NCBI GenBank assembly: GCA_963711505.1
Contig: CAVQEJ010000006.1
Location: forward strand, 186,001 to 250,000
Direction: 5' to 3'
From: JAGWRA01 sp963711505
Lineage (GTDB): Bacteria > Acidobacteriota > Vicinamibacteria > Vicinamibacterales > CAVVIG01
Length of the DNA stretch: 64,000 nt
Shown here: positions 57,454 to 64,000 of the stretch, one piece after another
Numbering within the stretch: the stretch's first letter is position 1
Layout: every line of letters starts with the position of its first letter
Notes under the pieces: generated by a model
The model's database searches: none
The model's input: the letters and a program-made list of their open reading frames with translations, nothing else
Told to the model about the DNA's origin: nothing
Position numbers and translations under genes: made by a program

Positions 57454-58352
57454 CCGATGGCGATCGCCCGGGCGAGCGCCGGCGAGAAGACCGCGCTCGT
57501 CACGCGGCCGACCTCCTTGCCGTCGCCCTCAATCGGGTCGCCGGCCGCCGGCACGTCCACACCGTCGAGCGTCAGTCCCATCAGGTGACGCGCCACGCGG
57601 CCGTGCCCGCGGTGCATCACGCGGATGATGACCTCCTGGCCGACGTAGCACCCCTTCGTGAAGCTGATGCCCCGCTGCTCCACGCCGGCTTCGAGCGGAA
57701 TCGTCGTCTCGTCCATGTCGACATGGAACGCCGGCACGCCCGACTCCACGCGCAGCGCCTCGACCGTCTCCGCCGGGAGATCGACGGCGCCGGCCGCCTG
57801 CAGCGCCTCGCGCACGGCGTCGTGCTGCGCACGCTCCACGATCAGATCGAAGCCCGGCAGACCGGCAGGCCGGACGGACACGACGCGGACGTCATGCCCC
57901 GCGAATGGCGCCGCCACGTGGCCGTACTCCGGCAGGCTCCGCAGCCGCCCCGCGTCGAGCCCCGTGACGCGGGCCACGGCGTCCGCGGCCGACGGTCCGC
58001 ACACGTGCCACTGCGCCGTCTCCGCGGTCGTATCCTGCAGCCGGACGTCCTCGGCGAAGATCGACTGATCGAAGCGGGTCAGCAGCGTATCCTTCACGTC
58101 TGCGTGCACCCCGAGCAGCACTGCCTCATCCGTGCGGAGCACGTCGAGGTCGGCGATGATGCGTCCCTGGGGCGTGAGATACAGCGCGTAGCAGCCCTGC
58201 CCGGGCGCGAGTGCGGTGATGTCGTTCGTCAGCACGCCGTGCAGGAACGCCACGGCGTCGCCGCCCGAGATGCGGATCCGGCCGCGTCCGGACCGGTCGA
58301 ACAGCCCGGCCCGTTCGCGTGCGGCGCGATACCCGTCTACTGAAAGCGTCAT
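57177..58352 (-). CDS. ygfZ: Folate-binding Fe-S cluster protein YgfZ (GcvT-like)
   Basis: The core of about 340 residues has the GcvT fold; GVLTNDI, the YgfZ signature TKGCYVGQEVI (Cys required for Fe-S repair function) and AIAIGYLHRDW are present. It aids iron-sulfur enzyme maintenance with folate. The expected end is about AITTLPF; the further 45 codons to 57177 overlap the NUDIX gene antisense and are doubtful. Confidence 0.9.
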   Translation of the reverse strand: MTLSVDGYRAARERAGLFDRSGRGRIRISGGDAVAFLHGVLTNDITALAPGQGCYALYLTPQGRIIADLDVLRTDEAVLLGVHADVKDTLLTRFDQSIFAEDVRLQDTTAETAQWHVCGPSAADAVARVTGLDAGRLRSLPEYGHVAAPFAGHDVRVVSVRPAGLPGFDLIVERAQHDAVREALQAAGAVDLPAETVEALRVESGVPAFHVDMDETTIPLEAGVEQRGISFTKGCYVGQEVIIRVMHRGHGRVARHLMGLTLDGVDVPAAGDPIEGDGKEVGRVTSAVFSPALARAIAIGYLHRDWQTAGTAVQIVHDGAAHPAAITTLPFVDPGESGGCIRRAMSSRSAGGNGNAPSSRRSTHRISWPSIGRAAPARRQAKKCSSIVRSS

Positions 58353-58369
58353 GATATTCTGACCCTCAC

Positions 58370-60066
58370 ATGCGTCGTCCCTTCCATTCTATCGTCGCGG
58401 TGGTCCTGACTCTGCTGTCGGCCGCGCCGGCGCTGGCCCAGCCGCCCGCCGGGTCCACGGACACGTCGGCCCTCGCGAGCTTCACCGTGTTCGTCAGGTC
58501 GCGGCCTGTCGGCACGATCCAGTCGTCGGTCGAGCTGTCGGCGGACGGCTGGCTGCTCTCGAGAGCACCGGCCGTCTCGGCGGCACGACGACGGGCATCA
58601 TCATGCGGCGCGTGGAGATCCGCTACGACCGTGACTGGCACCCGACGTCGCTGACCATCGATGACACGGTCCGTGGCGACCTGGTCTCGGTGCACACGAC
58701 CTTCGCCGACGGCACCGCTCACGAGCAGGTCACCGTCAAGGGGACGACGAAGACGACCACCGAACCGGTGCCAGCCGACGCTCTCGTGCTGCCGAACCCG
58801 TTCTTCGGCGCGTACGAAGCGCTCTCCGCGAAGCTCGCAACGGCGCCGCAGGGCTCGACGCTGCACATCTACGCGGCGCCAGGCGTCCACTACGACGCGC
58901 GAGTCGGCGCCTCGTCCTCCGAGACGCTGCAGACCACTGAGCGGACCATCAAGGCGAAGCTCACCGCCGTGACCTTCATGCCGACGGGCGAGGCGCCCGT
59001 GGAAGTATCGGTGCTCGCCGACGGATCGGGGCGCCTGCTCCGCCTGTCGATCCCCGCGCAGTCGCTGCAGGTCGTGCGGGAGGACATCGCGGCCGTCTCG
59101 ACGCGCCGGCTCGTCGCCGCGCGCCCGAACGACGAGGACGTCAACGTGCCGGCCAACGGCTTCTCCCTCGCCGGTACGCTGTCGAGGCCGATCGCGCCGG
59201 CAGGCGCCGCGCGCGCAGAGAAGCTGCCGGCGATCGTGCTGGTCGGCTCGCCCTCCCTCACCGATCGCAACGCGATCACCGCCGGCATTCCGGTGCTCGG
59301 TGAGCTGGCCGACGCGCTGGCCGACGCCGGCTTCGCCGTCCTCCGCTACGACAACCGCGGGACCGGCCAGAGCGGCGGCCGTCCCGACGCGGCCACCCTC
59401 GCCGACTACGCGGACGATGCGCGGTCGGCGGTGAAGTACCTGGCCGACCGGAAGGACATCGATCACGATCGCGTGGCACTCGTCGGTTACGGCGAGGGCG
59501 GCTACGTTGCGATGCTGACCTCGTCGAAGGAGAAGAAGGTCAAGGCGCTGATCCTCGTCGACACGCCGTCGACCACGGGTGCCGAGCTGATGCTGCAGCG
59601 CCAGCAGCACGCACTCGACCGCATGCAGCTCTCCGAGACGGAACGGCAGTCGCGCATCGCGCTGCAGAAGAAGATTCAGCAGGCGGTCATTTCCGGCAAG
59701 GGCTGGGAAGGCATCCCCCAGCAGGTCCGCCAGCAGAGCGACACACCGCTCTTCAAGAGCCTCCTCACGTTCGATCCGGCCCGGGTGATGAAGGACGTCC
59801 GCCAGCCGCTGTTCATCGTCCAGGGCGGACGCGATCGCGAGGTGCCGCCCGCCGACGCCGACCAGCTCGAGGCGCTGGCCAGGGCACGGCACCGCAAGGA
59901 CGCAACCGTCGACCTGCTGCACGTGCCCGACATCAATCACCTGCTCGTGCCGGCGAAGACCGGCGAGGCCGACGAGGTACTCGCAACTGACCGGCGAGCA
60001 CGTGAGCGCGCCGTCACCAGCGGCATTGCGTCCTGGCTGAAGAAGACACTGCCGGCCGGCCACTGA
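58370..60066 (+). CDS. Exported alpha/beta hydrolase-fold protein lacking nucleophile serine (frameshifted)
   Basis: A signal peptide (MRRPFHSIVAVVLTLLSAAPALAQ) and an N-terminal beta domain of about 230 residues precede a hydrolase fold. The expected GxSxG elbow reads LVGYGEGGYVA, so the nucleophile position is Gly. The acid QGGRDREVP and His DINHLL remain. One shift near 58570 separates the signal part from ESTGRLGGTTTG. About 565 residues. Either the serine was lost or this is an inactive family member; the DNA codon reads GGC. Confidence 0.82.
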
Positions 60067-60077
60067 CACGCCCACCC

Positions 60078-61487
60078 ATGTCGGTGTTCCACGACCCCGC
60101 CCTGCTGAAGCGTGCCGTCGAGCTCGCCTCCTCTTATCTCGAGCGACTCCCCGAACTGCCGGCCGGCGCCCGCGCGCCGCTCGACGAGCTGCGGCGCGGA
60201 CTGGGCGGCCCGCTGCCCGACGGCCCCGCCAATCCGGCACGCGTCATCGAAGAGCTCGCCGCCGCCGGCGAGCCCGGCATCGCTTCGACCGCCGGCCCCA
60301 GGTTCTTCGGCTTCGTCATCGGCGGCGCGTTTCCCGTCTCGGTGGCCGCCGACTGGCTCACGACGGCCTGGGATCAGCCGGCCAGCGCGTACGTGCTGTC
60401 GCCGACGGCCGCCGTCGTCGAGGAGGTCGCCGCCGGCTGGGTGGCCGGCCTGCTCGGCCTGCCGCCCGACGTCAGCGCCGGATTCGTCACCGGTTGCCAC
60501 ACGGCGAACTTCACGGCGCTCGCCGCGGCACGGCACGAGGTGCTGCGGCGCGAAGGCTGGGATGTCGAGGCGAACGGCCTGCAGGGCGCACCGAAGGTCA
60601 CGGTACTGCTCGGCCAGGAAGCGCATATCTCGATCTTCGGCGCGCTGCGGATGCTCGGGCTCGGTGCCGCCACGCCGCAGCGCGTGGAAGCCGACGATCA
60701 GGGCCGGATGATCCCCGCGGCGCTCGAAACGGCACTCGCTGCCGCGAAGCCGCCCATCATCGTCTGTGCGCAGGCCGGCAACGTGAACACCGGCGCGTTC
60801 GATCCGCTCGATCGGATCGCGGCTGCCGCCCACGCCAGCGGGGCCTGGCTCCACGTCGACGGCGCGTTCGGCCTCTGGGCCGGCGCGCACCCCGATCTGC
60901 GCCACCACCTCGCCGGCGTCGAGCAGGCCGACTCCTGGGCGACCGACGCCCACAAGTGGCTGAACGTGCCGTACGACTCGGGCCTCGTCTTCACGGCCCA
61001 CCCGGCCGCGCACCGCGCGGCGATGAGCCTGACGGCCGCCTATCTCGTGCGCGGCCCTGGCGAGGAACGCATTGCGATGGACTGGGTGCCGGAATCGTCG
61101 CGCCGGGCGAGAGGGTTCCCGATCTACGCGACGCTGAAGACGCTGGGCCGCCAGGGCGTCGTGGACCTGGTCGACCGCTGCTGCCGGCTGGCCCGCCGGA
61201 TGGCCGAACGGCTCGACGTCCACCCGTCGGTGAGCATCCTGAACGACGTCGTCCTCAATCAGGTACTGGTCGACCTGGCGCCGCCGGCCGGACGCGATGC
61301 CGGCGCGTTCATCGACGATGTGGTCCGACGGGTTCAGCAGGAAGGGACGTGCTGGATCGGCGGCTCGGCCTGGCACGACCGCCCGGTCATCCGCGTATCC
61401 ATCTCGAACTGGGCGACGACGGAGGAGGACATCGATCGGTCGGCCGGGGCTATTCTTGCGGCCGTGAACGATGCAGGCCGATCGTAG
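60078..61487 (+). CDS. PLP-dependent decarboxylase (group II, aromatic-L-amino-acid/glutamate-type)
   Basis: 469 residues, intact. The PLP lysine lies in SWATDAHKWLNVPYDSG; HVDGAFGLW and CAQAGNVNTGAFDPL surround the cofactor Asp and Ala. FFGFVIGGAFPVSVAADWL is typical of the group. Substrate could be an aromatic amino acid, glutamate or aspartate. The TAG stop is the first three bases of a heptad repeat (TAGGCGA). Confidence 0.9.
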   Translation: MSVFHDPALLKRAVELASSYLERLPELPAGARAPLDELRRGLGGPLPDGPANPARVIEELAAAGEPGIASTAGPRFFGFVIGGAFPVSVAADWLTTAWDQPASAYVLSPTAAVVEEVAAGWVAGLLGLPPDVSAGFVTGCHTANFTALAAARHEVLRREGWDVEANGLQGAPKVTVLLGQEAHISIFGALRMLGLGAATPQRVEADDQGRMIPAALETALAAAKPPIIVCAQAGNVNTGAFDPLDRIAAAAHASGAWLHVDGAFGLWAGAHPDLRHHLAGVEQADSWATDAHKWLNVPYDSGLVFTAHPAAHRAAMSLTAAYLVRGPGEERIAMDWVPESSRRARGFPIYATLKTLGRQGVVDLVDRCCRLARRMAERLDVHPSVSILNDVVLNQVLVDLAPPAGRDAGAFIDDVVRRVQQEGTCWIGGSAWHDRPVIRVSISNWATTEEDIDRSAGAILAAVNDAGRS

Positions 61488-61607
61488 GCGATAGGCTCTG
61501 GGCGATAGGCGATGGGGCTGAGGACGACTATTGAAGAATGCGAGGCGCGAGCACCCGAGCGCCGAGCCGCACTATCGCCAATCGCCCAGCCCCTATAGCC
61601 TACGAGC
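61485..61607. repeat. Fold-back heptad repeat at convergent gene ends
   Basis: TAGGCGA, TAGGCTC, TGGGCGA, TAGGCGA, TGGGGCT (61485-61519) face a right arm CTATCGCCAATCGCCCAGCC with CCTATAGCCTACG (61572-61605), the reverse complement in outline. A short core with CGAGGCGCGAGCACCCGAGC lies between. It resembles the element at 16829-17010 and lies again between convergent 3' ends. Confidence 0.68.
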
Positions 61608-61622
61608 GCTGTTCCACTCTCC

Positions 61623-62710
61623 TCAGTGATGAGGGCCGTGATCGTGGCCGTGGTCGTGTGCCGTGGTCGTGCTCGGGATGATCGTGGCCGTGGTGGCGGA
61701 ACGACTCCCGGCTCAGCTCGTCGTGACCCGGCATCGCCACGAGAGCCAACGCGGTCAGCGCCTCGCCGTTCACCTCGCCGATCTTCCGGCGGGTACACCC
61801 ATCCACCATTCGTCTGATTGTTCAGCAGGTACCGGACACCGGCCTCTTCCGCATCCTTGAGCTGCCTGGACCTGGGATTCGCGTCGTCGAGGCCCATGAT
61901 CACGTAGGCGGTCGTCTGAAAGTCTTCATCCCAGGCGCCATCGCTGTCCTGTGCCGCCAGGATGTCTGCCGGTAATCTCCTTCAGATACGACTCGACCGG
62001 CTCGTCGCGGTGGCTGACGTCGTCCAGGGCCTGGATGAGCGCCGCGTGCGATAACAGACTGTAGTCATAGCCGCCGTACAGCACGCCATCCCAATCCGTT
62101 CGGCGCGCGACCAACTCGTCGGCAATCGCCCGGGCGTAGTCCTTCTGACCCACGGCGAGCGCGGCCAGAATCTGGCTCGACACATCCCAGCCCGACAGGG
62201 AGCGGCGGATGTTGATGTAGTAGTCCGCCAGATCCGTGCCTGTCGCAAACCGAGCCTGGACCCGGGCGTAGTCCTCCACAGCTTTCTGCGCGTACACCGG
62301 GTTCCTTGTCGCGTCTGTCAGGTTGACGAGAAGGATTTCGTCATCGGCATACGGGCGCATCGTCGGATCCGCGTCGTATCGGCTGATCATCTGGTCGGCC
62401 GCGCACACGACGCCGTTGAGATATGTCGGGTTCCTGATAACGGCGTAGGCGGCCAGGAGGCCGAGCGCGCTGGGCCCCTGGACGTTGCGGTAGGCAAGAC
62501 CAGTCCCGACCAGCCATTCCCACGAACAGGCGTAGGTGCCGGAACCGGCGTCTCCATTCGTGTAGGTGCCTTCCAGGGCCAGCTGCCGATCAGCAGCCGC
62601 CCGAATGGCGCTGTGCAGGGGGTCGGCGTTCTTCGCCATCAGCGGTTGCGCGTAAAGGACCGCCGCCACTGCACGATCGCCGAAGTCGCTATCACCGTCC
62701 ATCGTTTCAT
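61623..62710 (-). CDS. Secreted alpha-toroid (prenyltransferase/squalene-cyclase-repeat-like) protein with His-rich tail (about four frameshifts)
   Basis: Start ATG 62710 follows GAGGGAGGGG and gives MKRWTVIATSAIV..., a signal peptide whose second half is shifted (near 62668). The body is all-helical with QW-like pieces: AQDSDGAWDEDFQTTAYV and NNQTNGGWV. Further shifts near 61953, 61812 and 61668 are needed to reach the end, a His-rich tail (HHGHDHPEHDHGHDHGHDHG-type). The tail may bind Zn/Ni/Cu. Whether this is an expressed gene or a decaying one is unclear. Confidence 0.6.
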
Positions 62711-62901
62711 GACCCCTCCCTCAAAGAGCCCTGGATATCAGCGTCAGGCATGCTACCACCAATACTGAAACGCACAAGGGCTCTTCCAGGAAAGGCCGTC
62801 GCGGAGGACTGAACAGGCTCGGCGTTCGGGGGCGAAGGGGCGAAGAAAGAGGCGTGAGCGCGCGCGGACCGCCGCAGGTCGCGTAAGGCGGGCGCTGCGG
62901 C

Positions 62902-64000
62902 CTACTCGTATCGGAGCGACTCGATCGGATCCATCCGTGAGGCGCGCCACGCGGGCAGGAAGCCGCTGATGAGCCCCACCACGATCAGGATGCCCGACGA
63001 GATGGCGAGCAGCTCGAACGACAGCACGAGGTGGATGTCGGACACGCGGCTCTTGTCGTCGAGCAGCTCGGCGAGGAACGGGCGCGGGCTGAAGATCCAG
63101 ACCAGCACGTAGGAGACGAGCACGCCGACGGCGCCGCCGGCGAAGGTCGTCGTGAGCCCCTCGAGCAGGAACTGCATCAGGATCTCGCTGCGGCGGGCGC
63201 CGAGCGCCTTGCGGACGCCGATCTCCCGCGTGCGCTCGGTCACCGACACGAGCATGATGTTCATGATGCCGACGCCGCCGATCATCAGCGTCAGCACGCC
63301 GATGAAGCCGAGCACGAACTTCAGGCCGTTGGTGATGCCGCTGACGACCTGCAGGTTCTCCTCGGAGCCGTCCATCACCACGGCCCGCTTGTCGGCCGCG
63401 TTGTACCGGTAGCGCTGCGCCAGCAGCTGCCGCACCTCGGTCGTCGCCTTCGCCTCGAGCAGCGGCGTCACCGCCTGGAAGACGAAGACCCGCACGTGCT
63501 GGGTGTCCGTCAACTGATCCATCGTCGTGTACGGGATGAAGATCGACTGCTTGTCGGGCGAGAAGTAGCTCGAGAGCTGCACCTTGTCGGCCAGCACGCC
63601 GATCACGTCGTAGGGCTGTCCGGCGATCCGGATCGTCATGCCGACGGCCGGCATCGTGCCGAACAGCTTCTTCTGCACGTCGGTGCCGATGAAGGCCACC
63701 CGGCGATGCAGCCGGACGTCCTCGGGCGACAGGAACCGCCCGCCTTCCGCCGGCTTCTCGCTGCGCATCTCCCCGTAGTTCGGCGCTCACGCCGCGGATG
63801 GCGTAGGTGCCCATCTTCTGGCCGAACGCGGTTGGCAGCCGCGTGACGAACTCGGGGCTGGCGGCCCGCACGAACGGCAGCTCGCGCATGGCCAGCACGT
63901 CTTCCGGCTTCACCATCACCTTGCGGCCGGCGCGCTCGCCACCGGCCTGCATGCTCGTCTGGCTCGGCCAGCCGACGACGACGCCCTCGCCGAACGCGCC
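62902..64000 (-). CDS. MacB-like ABC transporter permease (partial, frameshifted)
   Basis: C-terminal part of a MacB/FtsX-type permease; the N-terminus is outside the window. The periplasmic core (SPEFVTRLPTAFGQKMG, VAFIGTDVQKKLFG) precedes three C-terminal membrane helices (GFIGVLTLMIGGVGIMNIMLV; GGAVGVLVSYVLVW; LAISSGILIVVGLISGFLPAWRASRMDPIESLRYE). TERTREIGVRKALGAR is the MacB-type cytoplasmic loop. One extra C near 63778 breaks the frame (VSAE | YGEMRSEKPAEGG). The substrate is unknown. Confidence 0.9.

Overview
The window is a 64 kb piece of a very GC-rich chromosome with no phage, transposase, rRNA or tRNA signature. Gene content points to a diderm, diaminopimelate-type bacterium: a division/cell-wall cluster with a DNPR-type MurE, a lipoprotein-rich envelope, an HpnC-HpnD-HpnE squalene pathway, and tandem E1 alpha/beta fusion. 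Together with DUF1684, a long tandem-ThyX protein and many small secreted proteins of unknown function, this suggests Acidobacteriota (perhaps a Vicinamibacteria relative). That assignment is inference; no marker RNA is present. Nearly twenty conserved genes are broken by single-base shifts, mostly extra bases, so the sequence behaves like an unpolished draft or metagenome assembly. These genes are described at their full span.

Layout. 1-9,015 (minus strand): mraZ-rsmH-ftsL-ftsI-murE-murF-mraY-murD, behind a near-consensus sigma-70 promoter. 9,249-16,812 (plus): YchF GTPase, a GT2 glycosyltransferase, an STN-like secreted protein, YqeY, a candidate ECF-driven small RNA with a strong terminator, MurJ, an Fsr-like MFS transporter and a rhomboid protease. 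17,005-20,402 (minus): HtpX, LemA, an atypical SDR, a six-copy tandem repeat array and a cupin. 20,537-34,944 (plus): an extended -10 promoter pair, E1 alpha/beta, a beta-propeller protein, hydrolases, and a TetR-controlled fatty-acid oxidation block (FadN, thiolase, acyl-CoA dehydrogenase), then DUF1684, HAD and SirB1-like genes. 34,937-38,966 (minus): an endonuclease III-like protein, M20 dipeptidase, MBL hydrolase, a 71-residue glutaredoxin-like selenoprotein read through an in-frame UGA, and a thioesterase. 39,097-46,661: ThyX, Def, NUDIX, small lipoproteins, two divergent regulators, a nucleotidyltransferase pair and a junk-like spacer with a CRISPR-like repeat. 46,926-54,560: MFS, lactate permease, then the hpnC-hpnD-hpnE-thiI operon (minus). 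54,812-64,000: a secreted protein, PduO-type adenosyltransferase, MutY, MutT-like NUDIX, YgfZ, a hydrolase-like protein lacking its nucleophile, a PLP decarboxylase, a secreted alpha-toroid protein with a His-rich tail, and the end of a MacB-like permease.

How it works together: the left end builds and flips lipid II (MraY, MurD/E/F, MurJ) and starts septal synthesis (FtsL, FtsI). The middle burns fatty acyl-CoA and branched 2-oxo acids under a FadR-type repressor. The right end makes hopanoid precursors. The most unusual items are the Uxx-type selenoprotein, the ECF-type promoter with anti-Shine-Dalgarno small RNA, and heptanucleotide fold-back repeats that supply the stop codons of three genes.
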